Shown here: positions 16,269-25,725 of the stretch, one piece after another
Layout of the letters: every line of letters starts with the position of its first letter
Position numbering within the stretch: the stretch's first letter is position 1
Assembly: GCF_009930815.1 (NCBI RefSeq)
Contig: NZ_CP022222.1
Span: forward strand, 186,001 to 250,000
Reading direction: 5' to 3'
DNA length: 64,000 bases
From: Bradyrhizobium sp. CCBAU 051011
Lineage (GTDB): Bacteria > Pseudomonadota > Alphaproteobacteria > Rhizobiales > Xanthobacteraceae
Notes under the pieces: generated by a model
What the model was told of the DNA's origin: nothing
The model's input: only the letters and a program-made list of their open reading frames with translations
The model's database searches: none
Translations under genes and position numbers: made by a program

Positions 16269-17819
16269 GGCCGTGTAAAAACATCTTCGGAGGGGCGTTG
16301 GCTCTGGAGCCAGATTCCTGGGGTGTTTCTCAGGCCATCGCAGCGATCAGCGGCCTGATCCCGACAGTGTTCATGACCCGTGTCAGATTATAGGCCAGAA
16401 CCGAGAGTGCCATCTCAGTGGCTACTTTCGGAAGCGTTTTGGTCAGGATTGCGTCGCCCCCATGCGGGCCTTCATCGTGCCGAACGGATGCTCGACTGTC
16501 TCTCGGCGCTGACGCATGGCATGTGGATTTGCATCAAGGCGCTGCTGCACGGCTTCGAGCAGATGCTCATGCTCCCATCGCGGAATCCGCCGCTCTGGCC
16601 CCGTCGTGCACTGGGATTTGAGCGAGCAGTTCTGACAGGCTGTGGTCCAGTAGCGCCTAATCCGCTTACCATCTTCCTCGCCCGTAAAGCGATATAGCAG
16701 CCGCTCGCCGGCGGGACAGCGATAGGCGTCCTCCTCCGGTAAATAGATGAAGTCCTGCTTGCCGAAGCGCCCATCTGACTTGGCACCCGACGTCTGCGGC
16801 TTGGGCAGAGTTACCGTGATGCCGGCCTCGTGGCAGGCGAGGATCTCCAGGCTACTGAAGTAACCGCGGTCGGCAACGGCCTCGAGCGTCTCAGTCTTTA
16901 GAACAGCGTTGGCCTGTTGGGCGATATTGGCAAGTTGTGCCCGATCTGAGCCGCTGTTCGTCACCTCGTGCGTCACAATCAGATGATGCTCGGTATCGAC
17001 GGCGACCTGCACGTTGTAGCCGACAACGCCGGAACCGCGACCGCTCGTCGCCATCGAACGGCTGTCGGGATCGGTCAGGGAGATCTGCTGATCGGGCGAA
17101 GCAAGCATCTGCTTCTCGTAGACAGCTCGCTTGCCCATTTCCTCCTTCGGCTTTGTCAGCTTCTCGTTGAGCTTTGGCACCTTTGCCGCCAACGCCTCGG
17201 TCGGTTCCTGTCGGTCGGCCGTGTCAAGTTGGCTCAGATAGCACGCCACGCTCTCCTCCAGCTGAGCGCGCCGCCGCTCCACCTTCGCCCGTGTGAAGTT
17301 CCTGTCCCGGTTGTTCACGGCTTTAAACTTGCTGCCATCGATGGCGACGCTCGCCGTCGTGAGAAGGCCGATCTCACGGCAGAGTTCGACGAAGCGCGCG
17401 CATACCTTGCGTAGCGCCAGGCCATTGTCTTTGCGGAAGTCCGCGTCTTGTGATCAGGAGCGAGCCGACCCAACAGCCACATGACCTCGACATTGCGCCC
17501 GGCCTCGCGCTCCAGCCGCCGGCTCGACTGCACTCGGTTCAGATAGCCATAGATGTATAGCTTCAGCAGAACCGAGGGATGGTACGACGGCCGACCCGTC
17601 GCCGCCGGCGCCATTCCTTCGAAGCTCATCTGGGCCAAATCGAGCGTGTCGACAAACACGTCGATCACGCGAACAGGGTTGCTCTCGTCAATGAAATCGT
17701 CGAGGCATTCGGGCAATAACGCCGACTGTCTACGATCCGCCCCCGCAACGAAGCGCTTCATCAATTCCCCCTAGAATCACGGGAGAATCATAACAGCGGC
17801 ACAGCGTTTTCACACAGCC
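16269..17819 (-). mobile_element. degenerate IS1182-like insertion sequence
   Basis: The element is outlined by imperfect 14-base terminal inverted repeats: GGCCGTGTAAAAAC at 16269-16282 and GTTTTCACACAGCC at 17806-17819, 12 of 14 matching. It contains one transposase gene broken by two frameshifts. I could not identify a target-site duplication. Confidence 0.65.
16330..17764 (-). pseudogene. IS1182-like DDE transposase, two frameshifts
   Basis: The N-terminal part (from ATG 17764) reads to GRLAPDHKT, then leaves frame near 17447; a deletion of four bases relative to HKTIADFRKDNG explains it. The next frame carries AIDGSKFKAVNNRDRN, SDRAQLANIAQQAN, VADRGYFSS and HPFGTMKARMGA. A second single-base loss near 16442 creates a premature stop; beyond it the frame resumes as LTKTLPKVATEMALSVLAYN to a stop at 16330-16332. 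The putative acidic catalytic residues are still readable, but the gene cannot make a full protein without recoding. Confidence 0.85.
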
Positions 17820-17876
17820 AGGGTCATTCGCGTCGGTTTGATCGGACCACGGCGACTTCCGGTCTAGCCCTGCCGG

Positions 17877-19090
17877 CTCAACCGGTCGACGCAACACAGG
17901 CGTTAAATCTCTCTGCTGGTGTTTCAAATTGCAAGGTCTCACGTGGTCGTTCGTTTAGCTGACGAGCCACTTTGTTCAGATGGGCTTGCGAGTGCACCGA
18001 CAAGTCGGTGCCCTTCGGGAAGTATTGTCGCAGCAGGCCATTGGTGTTCTCGTTCGACCCGCGCTGCCACGGGCTTTGCGGATCGCAAAAATAGACGTCG
18101 ATTTTGCTCGCCAACGTAAAGCGACGATGATCCGTAAGTTCCTTGCCCCGGTCCCAGGTCAGGGATTTATATAGCTCCTTTGGTAGCTTCTTCGCCTGCT
18201 TGATGAGCGCGGAGACCACTGTCTGGGTGTCCTTGCCTGCCACCTTGGCCAACATCACGTAACGGGTATGACGCTCGACCAAGGTCGCGATGTAGGTGTT
18301 GTTCGGCCCGGACAGGAGATCGCCTTCCCAATGACCAGGCACCGCCCGATCTTCAACCGCCGCCGGTCGCTGACGGATTGAGACGATATCCTTGATATGC
18401 CCCCGTTTATCGCCATTCGGGTCAACCGGCCTGGAGCGACGCATCAAGCGCTTCGATCGAAGATGGCTAAGCAGCTCTTTCTTGAGCACGCCGCGCGCTT
18501 GGACAAACAGGCTGCGATAGATGGTCTCGTGTGACACCTGATTACACTCGTCTTCAGGATGCGTTCTCTTCAGCCAGCCGGCTATCTGCTCGGGTGACCA
18601 ATCCAATCTGAGCTTCCCTGCCACCGCCTGCCGAAGCCGCGGATTGGTCGCTAACTTACAACATTTTGGACGACGAGATCGCGCCCAGGCGTTCTCGTCC
18701 GCAAGTGTCGCTCGGTAGCGATCATAGCCGCCATTGCGACTCATTTCCCGGCTCACCGTCGAGGGTGAGCGGCCAAGCAGTTTGGCGATCGACCGTGCTG
18801 ATTGATGTGCCGTAACGCCTCTGGAAATCACCTCGCGTTCCGCGAGCGTCAACGCCAGCCTGGAGCGACGCCGCTCCGCAGGACGAATTCCACCATGCGG
18901 AGCTACCAAAAAATAGATCGACGATGATTGCTTACCAAAAGCTCGTCCAATCGCCTTCAGCGACTCCCCACGCTTCCAGCGATCCCATAACTCCGTCTTC
19001 TCTGCCGCAGTAAAACCTCTATGAAACCTTCGTTCCATCCCACACTCCATCTTTTCCCTCTAAGATAAAGTGTTGCGGCGACCGGTTGAG
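17877..19090 (-). mobile_element. intact IS30-family insertion sequence
   Basis: A 1.2 kb element with 21-base terminal inverted repeats differing at one position: 17877-17897 and 19070-19090 (outer part CTCAACCGGTCG). It holds one full transposase gene. Flanking bases do not show a clear duplicated target. Confidence 0.85.
17878..19050 (-). CDS. IS30 family transposase
   Basis: A full 390-residue transposase. The N-terminus has the IS30 HTH (KTELWDRWKRGESLKAIGRAFG) and a second HTH (SARSIAKLLGRSPSTVSREM). The catalytic core shows the DDE set: HWEGDLLSG, LTWDRGKEL, and NENTNGLLRQYFPKG with the Glu. GAGGG six bases before the ATG supports the start. The stop codon lies within the left inverted repeat, so gene and element end together. 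Nothing appears broken, so it may be active. Confidence 0.92.
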   Translation of the reverse strand: MECGMERRFHRGFTAAEKTELWDRWKRGESLKAIGRAFGKQSSSIYFLVAPHGGIRPAERRRSRLALTLAEREVISRGVTAHQSARSIAKLLGRSPSTVSREMSRNGGYDRYRATLADENAWARSRRPKCCKLATNPRLRQAVAGKLRLDWSPEQIAGWLKRTHPEDECNQVSHETIYRSLFVQARGVLKKELLSHLRSKRLMRRSRPVDPNGDKRGHIKDIVSIRQRPAAVEDRAVPGHWEGDLLSGPNNTYIATLVERHTRYVMLAKVAGKDTQTVVSALIKQAKKLPKELYKSLTWDRGKELTDHRRFTLASKIDVYFCDPQSPWQRGSNENTNGLLRQYFPKGTDLSVHSQAHLNKVARQLNERPRETLQFETPAERFNACVASTG

Positions 19091-19188
19091 ACCACCCCCG
19101 GTGAACGGACATTCTCAGGGTAGGCGGGCATGTCTCAAAGGTGCCAACAGCCGACATGGCAAAAAGAGACCGCTAACTGAGGCGTCCT

Positions 19189-19401
19189 TTACGTTGGCGC
19201 TTGCAGTTGTCCGCGAAGCCATGCGTTCGTTCTGAGGGACTTCATCGGGTCGATTAGTAGTTCGGACACAGTCTGATGGACCTGTTTACACGCAGGGCAT
19301 TCGAACGTTCGGATATCGAAGCCAATAGGGCCGGGGGTAACCCGCGCCAGCACAGTTTTTGTTTGGCAGGTGGAGCAAAGTGGTCGCCGCAGTGTGAGCA
19401 T
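19189..19401 (-). CDS. small zinc-ribbon-like protein
   Basis: The start at 19401 is chosen because AAGG lies nine bases upstream; the frame stays open to 19524 but the extra residues look like non-coding Ser/Pro sequence. The 70-residue product carries two Cys pairs, CSTCQT and CPACKQ, about 30 residues apart, the layout of a small zinc ribbon. It ends LRTNAWLRGQLQAPT. No function is known. A decayed copy of its 3' end lies at 19885-19950. Confidence 0.6.
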   Translation of the reverse strand: MLTLRRPLCSTCQTKTVLARVTPGPIGFDIRTFECPACKQVHQTVSELLIDPMKSLRTNAWLRGQLQAPT

Positions 19402-19638
19402 GATGCTTCGCCTTAGATCAGGCGAGAGCGTTACAGAACTCTCAGTCACCGGTAGATACCGAGGGGGCGGTGATGGAACCACCATCGAACTTCCGCTCTC
19501 CCGCCGCTGGTCAATTTTGCTCATTATCGAAAAGTTAATGTATTGGTCGAAGCCAAATCAAACTAGAGGCCGCCAACTCAGCGGCCTTGCTATCGGAACA
19601 ATGCTGTCTGGAAGAGCTTGGCAAACTGGAGGTTGCCA

Positions 19639-19875
19639 ATGCCGCGCTACTTTTTTGATGTTGAGGACGGGCACAGGCTTTTTGATGCATCAGGCTTTGT
19701 CTGCGAAGACGATACCGATGCAATAATCAGGGCTACGGTGCTTGCCATAGGCGTTTCACTCGATAAGCCTGAAGACGATCCTGAGCGCCGCATAGCTATA
19801 ATCAACGATGCGGGGCGTGAGATTGGCACCGTGCCCGTATATTCCAAGCCTTCATACGGAAATCCGGCCAAATAA
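19639..19875 (+). CDS. DUF6894-like small protein
   Basis: GAGG at 19630 supports ATG 19639 rather than the earlier frame start at 19618. The 78-residue product begins MPRYFFDVEDGHRLFDASG and continues CEDDTDAIIRATVLAIG and PERRIAIINDAGREI, the pattern of the small DUF6894 proteins that are numerous in Bradyrhizobium-like genomes. Function unknown; predicted cytoplasmic, no Cys cluster. It lies between insertion sequence remnants. Confidence 0.7.
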   Translation: MPRYFFDVEDGHRLFDASGFVCEDDTDAIIRATVLAIGVSLDKPEDDPERRIAIINDAGREIGTVPVYSKPSYGNPAK

Positions 19876-19884
19876 GGTGGTGCC

Positions 19885-19950
19885 ATCGGCGCTTGCAGTT
19901 GACCGCGAGGCCACCCGTTTGTTCTCGGGGATTCATCAGATCAACCAGAT
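19885..19950 (-). pseudogene. decayed copy of the zinc-ribbon gene 3' end
   Basis: On the minus strand one frame reads SPRTNGWPRGQLQAP, which matches LRTNAWLRGQLQAP of the 19189-19401 gene, and the DNA aligns over about 60 bases in the same orientation. The rest of the gene is missing or scrambled. Confidence 0.55.
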
Positions 19951-20194
19951 CGGCCACCACCTTGTCGGCGTCCCTGGCATTGCCTTGGCTCATGGTAGGC
20001 TCGGCATAGCCGGTTGCAGCTAACCAATGTCCGCTTTGCTGCGCATTACGGACTCAACTCGGACATCGAGCTAGGTCCGAAAAGTGCCGATTTTGTTGCA
20101 AAAGTCGGCTGCTACAGATGGATCGGTAGGCCATTTCGCTAAGGGCGACCGGCTTTGATCCGCCGGCTCAGACGCTCTCTACGCAACTCTAACG

Positions 20195-20470
20195 CTACGC
20201 GATGCACATAGCCCGAGCGGGTGGTGGACGAGCGACCAGCGACGCGAGCCGCCGCAGGTTCTGGGCGATGGCAGCAAGAACAAACTCGTCTTGGGCGCCT
20301 CGTGGTCCACGCAGTCGAAGCCGACCGAGCTTCAGGATACGCTTCAAGTGTGCGAACCGCATCTCGATCTTCTTGCGCTCACGTCGTGACTTCTCAAAGT
20401 CTTCGGTGTCAGCAAACGACCGGGCAACGTCTCGGGCGTGTCGGCGCGGGCTGCCTCCGGCCAAAAGGGT
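20195..20470 (-). pseudogene. transposase C-terminal remnant
   Basis: Only the last 90 or so residues remain: FEKSRRERKKIEMRFAHLKR, then LKLGRLRLRGPRGAQDEF and LAAIAQNLRRLA, the typical end of a DDE transposase of rhizobial insertion sequences. Coding similarity stops abruptly near 20470, next to the DUF2721 gene. Just downstream, CCGATTTTGTTGCAAAAGTCGG at 20086-20107 is an inverted repeat that often lies at the ends of such elements. Confidence 0.7.
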
Positions 20471-20495
20471 GATGGTGCGACGAAGGCGTCACCCG

Positions 20496-20930
20496 TCAGG
20501 CGTAATGATCGAGTTCGCCCAGCGCGATGCGCACCTCCCGGGCAAAATCGACCAGCGAGATTGTGAAAGCGCCCAGCGAAATCAGGAAGAAGAGGGCCAC
20601 CCCCCGCTCATGCTGGAGCTGAAAGAACGCAGTTACAAACGCCACGATAACAAGAAGCGTCACCGAAATGCTGGCGACGACCGCCCAGAAGATTGCCCGG
20701 TTCAGCATCGCCGCCCGCCGCATCAGGCGTGGTAGATCGACCTTGAGCCGGGATCGGACGGTGTCGTGATCCGGTATCCCGTTCAGGACCACAGTGCGGT
20801 CGAGGATTCGGTTCTGGCGGGAAATCAGCACGGCGATGAAGGCTGCCAGTGCGCCCAGCAGGAACGCGGGCGCTGCCGCCTGCGAAATTACCTGCGATAG
20901 CTGGCTGACGGACGGCGTATCTGGATACAT
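20496..20930 (-). CDS. DUF2721 membrane protein
   Basis: The ATG at 20930 is preferred over 20954 because AAGGA lies six bases upstream. The 144-residue protein has an N-terminal hydrophobic segment (APAFLLGALAAFIAVLIS), the RQNRILDR motif right after it, and two C-terminal membrane segments (FWAVVASISVTLLVIVAFV and ALFFLISLGAFTISL). This is the DUF2721 layout: inner-membrane, function unknown. It is flanked by a transposase remnant and a porin-like gene, both minus strand. Confidence 0.75.
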   Translation of the reverse strand: MYPDTPSVSQLSQVISQAAAPAFLLGALAAFIAVLISRQNRILDRTVVLNGIPDHDTVRSRLKVDLPRLMRRAAMLNRAIFWAVVASISVTLLVIVAFVTAFFQLQHERGVALFFLISLGAFTISLVDFAREVRIALGELDHYA

Positions 20931-21066
20931 TGGATCCTTGCCCGCGATGCTCACAAAATAGGCCGGTCACGATGCGGCGCGTCGGGCGTCACGGTGCTGG
21001 TCGGAGCCATCGGAGAGATCGCGAACGTCTCCCGAGAACGATCGACCCGCCCCAGCCGCTCCGATC

Positions 21067-22161
21067 CTAATATTTTCTGACGATGGGTTTGGTTGTCGGA
21101 GGCGCGCCGGGCGCTGGCGGCGAGATGGCGAAGGTGACCCAGGTATTCCAGCCACTGGGACGATTCTCTGCGGCAAACTCTCCGTAAGCCTTGAGATTGA
21201 GATAGCCCTGCATGTCGCCGACCGGAAAAAGAAATCCGATCTGGGGACCGACGCCAACCACCTGGGACTGGAAGCAGCCGACGCGGTTGCCTGAACCGCT
21301 GTCACAGCCGAGCTCCTTGTAGACATAGCCCACGAGGCCAACCATGACCTGCTTCGACAGGAACTGCGACGCACCCCAGTCGAAGTGCATGTCGACGCCG
21401 CTCTGATACTGCGTCGCAGGATTCTCGAAATTGTAGGTGAAGCCGAGCACGCCGGAGAATTCGTGGCCGGTCTGCGGATTGAAATAGGTGTAGCCTCCGC
21501 CGGCGTCGATCGCGCCGTGTCCGATGCCCAGATTTGACAAGCGCGTGGACTGGTAAGCGCCAACCGGGATGTCGCCTGTGATGTAGGTCATGTAGTTGTG
21601 GACGCCGGCGTTCCAGCACAATGCGAATTGCGGGATCAGATCCCCAAAACCCCATGTCGTGTCGCTGATGCTCTCGGACCGCGCGAAGGGAACGTTGCCG
21701 AAAGGTGTCGTGAGCACGCCTGACAAGGTCCCCGCCAGGCTGGTGCCGACGACGCCATAAGCTCCTATGAGGGACACCGACGCCTGGCCGCCGAGAACCG
21801 GCGTCGCGAATACATAGGTCGGGATCACAAAGCCAAGATTGCCGGTGGCGTTGAGGCTCAAATTCAGATTTGCATTTAAGGTAAGGTTGGCCGGAACCCT
21901 GCCGAGCGTGAATTCGCGCGAACGCGCGACGTCAGCGCCGGCGGAGACGGAGGTGTGGTAGTAGATGTTCGCTAGCGACCAACCCGGCTGCTGCGGCGTG
22001 GCCGCCAAGCTTCCAAAGAATCCGGGGACCCAGAAGCTGATGCCGTTTTCGTCGGCGTGTGCCACGCCGGGAAGGGCGGCCAGCATCACAATCGATAGGC
22101 CGGCACCTTTATATTTGAGGAGGGCGTTGAGTCCTTCTCGATTGAATGGTTTGCGCGCCAT
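21067..22161 (-). CDS. MetA/SphA-type outer membrane protein
   Basis: A 364-residue protein with a signal peptide (LSIVMLAALPGVAHA). The body is a beta-barrel of the phenol-degradation meta-pathway family: it opens ENGISFWVPGFFGSLAA, is rich in alternating hydrophobic strands (GNLGFVIPTYVFATP, GGGYTYFNPQTGHEFSGVLG), and has GVGPQIGFLFPVGDMQGYLNL near the end. These proteins are thought to pass hydrophobic or aromatic compounds across the outer membrane, but the evidence is indirect. No catabolic genes lie beside it; the neighbours are broken genes. Confidence 0.8.
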   Translation of the reverse strand: MARKPFNREGLNALLKYKGAGLSIVMLAALPGVAHADENGISFWVPGFFGSLAATPQQPGWSLANIYYHTSVSAGADVARSREFTLGRVPANLTLNANLNLSLNATGNLGFVIPTYVFATPVLGGQASVSLIGAYGVVGTSLAGTLSGVLTTPFGNVPFARSESISDTTWGFGDLIPQFALCWNAGVHNYMTYITGDIPVGAYQSTRLSNLGIGHGAIDAGGGYTYFNPQTGHEFSGVLGFTYNFENPATQYQSGVDMHFDWGASQFLSKQVMVGLVGYVYKELGCDSGSGNRVGCFQSQVVGVGPQIGFLFPVGDMQGYLNLKAYGEFAAENRPSGWNTWVTFAISPPAPGAPPTTKPIVRKY

Positions 22162-22246
22162 CTGCTTGCTCCCAATGCCTGGAGATCACAGTGATCAACC
22201 CGAGATTGACATGGATTGAATATCTCGTCGCAAGCCATCGCTCTGC

Positions 22247-22560
22247 GTGAGCGCCGCCGAGCTGCAGCATGGGCCGCGCGCCGCGCTATCGTCGCGCACG
22301 CCGGTTGTCATGATGCGCCTCATGGATGAAACGGCTGTTACGGTGGACGCGCTGGCAGAAGAATTGCGCGAGCAGGAGATCGCGCTGCATCTATGCGGCG
22401 GACCGCATGGCTCGCTGCCCTGGCTGGCCGAGGATGACCCCGCCACCGACCCGATCACCATGCTCGTTCCGGCCTATCGGATGATCGAACAGCCGCGCGC
22501 GCCTGCGGATTCGACCCGGATCGTCCCCCTCGCCTGAGCAAGATTACCGAGACGTTTTGA
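22247..22560 (+). pseudogene. C-terminal remnant of a SIS-domain sugar isomerase
   Basis: The start is preserved only from SAAELQHGPRAAL, equivalent to the E-x-x-HGP motif of GlmS/AgaS-like SIS domains. It runs through DPITMLVPAYRMIEQ, then loses frame near 22496. In the next frame the expected ending is intact: ARACGFDPDRPPRLSKITETF-stop at 22558-22560 (the family ends ARGxDPDxPxxLxKVTET). The first half of the gene is missing. This is a truncated and frameshifted relic. Confidence 0.75.
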
Positions 22561-22684
22561 CGGCTGACTGACCGCTGGCTGCCGACCGAAAGCTGGAGCG
22601 CCGCCGCACGCTGCAGGTGAAGTCGAAGCTGTTATGCCCATCGAGCGGATAGTGTCGATTCCTTCGTAGCTCCATCGACAAGCT

Positions 22685-23008
22685 CTATCTGACGCAGTCG
22701 TCCGGAGGTATTTTCCCGGCAAAGCGGTCAGTCATCCAGTTCACCGCCGCCATCGTGCTCGCTTGCGCGGCGCGTCCGTGCCCGATACCGGGCAGAATGA
22801 CCATCCTGACCTTGCTGCCCGCCTTGCACAGCTTTTCCATGTAGGCCTGGGTAATCGCGGGCCGGATGATCTGGTCATTGGTTCCCTGCGCTAGAAAGAT
22901 GGGGATCTCAGAGGAGAGCACGCCGGTGCTGTCCTGTTCGAGAAGTGAGCGCCACGGTTCGGCCTTGGTCGGATCTTGCACCGTCAAAAAATATTGCTCG
23001 AGTGGCCT
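22685..23008 (-). pseudogene. C-terminal part of a secretory-lipase-like hydrolase
   Basis: The frame encodes WRSLLEQDSTG, IPIFLAQGTNDQIIRP (the Asp-containing strand of alpha/beta hydrolases), MEKLCKAGSKVRMV and LPGIGHGRAAQASTMAAVNWM with the catalytic His. This is the last 100 or so residues of a lipase-type alpha/beta hydrolase. The nucleophile half is absent. The 5' break lies around 23010, exactly where the integrase remnant begins on the other strand, so a recombination event probably joined them. Confidence 0.7.
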
Positions 23009-23039
23009 CCCTGTTCTAAGACGATGGTCTCAGGCCTCG

Positions 23040-23368
23040 TTTTCCGGCGGGATCACGCGCACCGTAGATCTCGTACGCCACTGCCATGGATTACCGAAAA
23101 GAAAGACCTTCGCTATTTGCGTGATGTGGTGAAGGAAATTATCCGGTCCGCCGGTCTCCGAGAAGAACTGTCATTCACCTCGTTCCGCCACGGCGGCTTT
23201 ACAGAGGGAGCCGACAGCGACCTCACGGATGCTGAATTGCGCGCAGCGGGGCGGCACCGGTCCTCAAGGCAGCTCCCGACATATGCGAAGCGCACACGCA
23301 AGCAGCTCATTTCGGGCACGAAGAAGCGTCGGGAGGAGCGAACAAAGGCAGCCGGTTTGTCGGAATAG
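23040..23368 (+). pseudogene. C-terminal part of a tyrosine recombinase (integrase)
   Basis: The frame reads LSFTSFRHGGFTEGADSDL, TDAELRAAGRHRSSRQLPTY and AKRTRKQLISGTKKRREERT. It has the end of a tyrosine recombinase: Arg in SFRHGG, His in GRHRS and the nucleophile Tyr in LPTYAKRT. The catalytic domain start and the whole arm-binding domain are missing. It ends 58 bases before the 3' end of a tRNA-Lys gene, the usual place for an island integrase. It is probably inactive. Confidence 0.75.
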
Positions 23369-23425
23369 CCGCTGACCGCCTGTCGGAATGGCCGCTTCGC
23401 GAGGTCCCTAAGTTCTTGAAAGGCT

Positions 23426-23501
<76 letters not shown>

Positions 23502-23676
23502 GGACGCTCTAGGTCCGGAAAACCTTTGCGAGGGGCGTCGTTTAGCAAAGCGATCCCGGGATGTCCAGCAAGCCGGCTGAAGTTTTCCCGGGCTTTGGCG
23601 GCTTTCCGGAATGGCGAAAAGCCGCTGGATTTCAGCGGCTTCTGCGGATGTTCGGATGAGGGCCCGGCCGGGGCCG

Positions 23677-24267
23677 TCAGAGCCGCTCGGGGCCGCCCCG
23701 GTCCGGACCACCATCCCGGTCATAACGGTCGCGGTCATAGCCCCGATGGCGGTCAAAGTCGCGATCCCTGCCCATTTCGCGCTCGAACCGGTGGTGGCGC
23801 CAGCCTTCCCGGCCGCCGAACCGGTCCATCCGGGTCAGGACGGCAAGCCGGCGCTTCTGGCCGTCATCCAGCGTCTTGTAGAGCGGGTCGGCCGCATCCG
23901 CGATCTTCTTCATGGCTGCCGCCGAGGCGGCCATGGTCTCGGCCCGGTCACGCAGCCGCGCCACCGGATCGTCCGGCTTCTGCTGGCTGGAATCGTCCCG
24001 AGACGCATTCATCCGCGCGTTGGCGCGATCGATCCTGAGCTTGGCGAACTCCCTGACCGCGGCCTCGACCGGCGGCCACAGCTTTTCCTGCTCGGCCGAG
24101 AGTTTGAGGCCGGCATGGACGGCCGCGATCCGCGCGTCGGCGTAAGCCGCCCGGTCTTCCGGGCTCATCCGCATATGGCCATAGCCCCAATGGCGGTGCT
24201 GGGCGTAGACGGCGGTGGAGCCGGCGATGGCAAGAACCGCAACCGCTGCGATGGCGAACTTCCTCAT
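23677..24267 (-). CDS. Spy/CpxP-like LTXXQ family periplasmic protein
   Basis: A 196-residue protein with a signal peptide (MRKFAIAAVAVLAIAGSTAVYA). The mature part matches the LTXXQ/Spy fold: LKLSAEQEKLWPPVEAAVREFAKLR, a long helix with RLRDRAETMAASAAAMKKIADA, and LDDGQKRRLAVLTRM, the second LTXXQ-like element. The C-terminus is an Arg/Asp/Gly-rich low-complexity tail of about 45 residues. Spy-like proteins are periplasmic chaperones or envelope-stress modulators. It is the first gene on the core side of the tRNA. Confidence 0.8.
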   Translation of the reverse strand: MRKFAIAAVAVLAIAGSTAVYAQHRHWGYGHMRMSPEDRAAYADARIAAVHAGLKLSAEQEKLWPPVEAAVREFAKLRIDRANARMNASRDDSSQQKPDDPVARLRDRAETMAASAAAMKKIADAADPLYKTLDDGQKRRLAVLTRMDRFGGREGWRHHRFEREMGRDRDFDRHRGYDRDRYDRDGGPDRGGPERL

Positions 24268-24399
24268 GCGAACCTCCTGTGAAAGGTTGCCTGAAGATGA
24301 GCCTGCCCCGGCCTGTGTTCAACTTAAGGATTGGCAAGACCGGCCTCCCTTACCAAGATGTAATGCGCCCTCCGTTTGATCCAGTGCAATGCGGCATGA

Positions 24400-25725
24400 C
24401 TAGAGCATGCCGAGCGTCCGCGGCAGCCACAGCGACAATTCCGGGATGTAGGTGATCAGGCCGAGGAAGACCAGCAGCGTGATCAGCCAGGGCAGCACCG
24501 CGATCGACAGTTCGGTGATGCCCATCTTGGCGATGCCGGAGGCGACATAGAGATTTAATCCGACCGGCGGATGACACATGCCGATCTCCATGTTGACCAC
24601 GATGATGATGCCGAAATGGACCGGATCGATACCGAGCTTGACCGCGATCGGATAAAGGATCGGCGCCATGATCAGCACGATCGATGACGGCTCCATCACG
24701 TTGCCCGCGAGCAGTAGCAGCAGGTTCACGACCAGGAGGAAGGTGATCCAGTTGATACCGCTGCCGGTGATCCAGTTGGACATCGCCTGCGGGATCTGTT
24801 CGCTCGTCATCAGGAACGAGAACAGCACCGCGTTGGTCACGATGTAGAGGATCATCGCGCTCATGTTCGCGGAGACGAGCAGGACCTTTGGCACGTCCTT
24901 CCACTTCAGGTCCTTGTAGATGAACATCTCGATCAGGAAGGCGTAGACCGCGCTCATCGCGGCGGCTTCCGTCGGCGTGAACCAGCCGGCATAGATGCCG
25001 CCCAGCACCACGACGATGAGAGAAACGCCCCAGAACGAGTCGATGAAGGCGCGGAACGCCTCACCCCAGGAAGCCTTCTCGACCCGCGGGATGTTGTTCT
25101 TCCACGCGCGATACCACGTGGTCGAGGACAGCATGATGGCCAGGATCACGCCCGGCACCATCCCGGCCATGAACAATTGCCCGACCGAGGCGGAGCCGAC
25201 CTTCTCGCCGTTCGGGCCGAGGTAAACGGCGCCGCTGGTGGCGACCGAATAGATCACCATGATGATCGAGGGCGGGATCAGGTTGCCGAGCGCGCCGCCG
25301 GTGACGATCACGCCGGCGGCAAAGCGCCGGGGATAGCCGACCTGCAACATGGCGGGCAGCATGATCGAGCCGATGGCAACCACGGTCGCGGGCGACGATC
25401 CCGACACGGCCGAAAACAGCGCCGCCGACATGGTGGCGGCAATGCCGAGGCCGCCGGGCCAATGGCCGATCATGGTCCGCGCGAATGCGATCATTCTTCG
25501 CGCGACGCCGCCATGGGTGAGGAAGTTGCCGGCAAGGATGAAGAACGGGATCGCCATGATCTCGAACTTCTCGATGCCGGTGAACAGTTTTAGCGCCACC
25601 GATTCGATCGGCACCGTCGTGAAAGTGAACAGGAACGTCAGCACGGTGAGGCCGAGCGCAATCGAGATCGGCATGCCCGTCAGCATCAGCGCGACGAGCA
25701 GCCCGAAGATGATCGCGGCGGTCAT
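24400..25725 (-). CDS. dctM: TRAP transporter large permease (DctM)
   Basis: A 441-residue membrane protein with about twelve hydrophobic segments and DctM landmarks: GMPISIALGLTVLTF near the start, AIPFFILAGNFLTHGG, SGSSPATVVAIGSIMLP, GALGNLIPPSIIMVIY and PPVGLNLYVASG near the end. It forms the sodium-driven transport channel of a tripartite ATP-independent transporter. Its ATG overlaps the stop of the small permease gene (25722-25725), so translation is coupled. The substrate is probably a C4-dicarboxylate or other organic acid; it cannot be specified. Confidence 0.92.
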   Translation of the reverse strand: MTAAIIFGLLVALMLTGMPISIALGLTVLTFLFTFTTVPIESVALKLFTGIEKFEIMAIPFFILAGNFLTHGGVARRMIAFARTMIGHWPGGLGIAATMSAALFSAVSGSSPATVVAIGSIMLPAMLQVGYPRRFAAGVIVTGGALGNLIPPSIIMVIYSVATSGAVYLGPNGEKVGSASVGQLFMAGMVPGVILAIMLSSTTWYRAWKNNIPRVEKASWGEAFRAFIDSFWGVSLIVVVLGGIYAGWFTPTEAAAMSAVYAFLIEMFIYKDLKWKDVPKVLLVSANMSAMILYIVTNAVLFSFLMTSEQIPQAMSNWITGSGINWITFLLVVNLLLLLAGNVMEPSSIVLIMAPILYPIAVKLGIDPVHFGIIIVVNMEIGMCHPPVGLNLYVASGIAKMGITELSIAVLPWLITLLVFLGLITYIPELSLWLPRTLGML

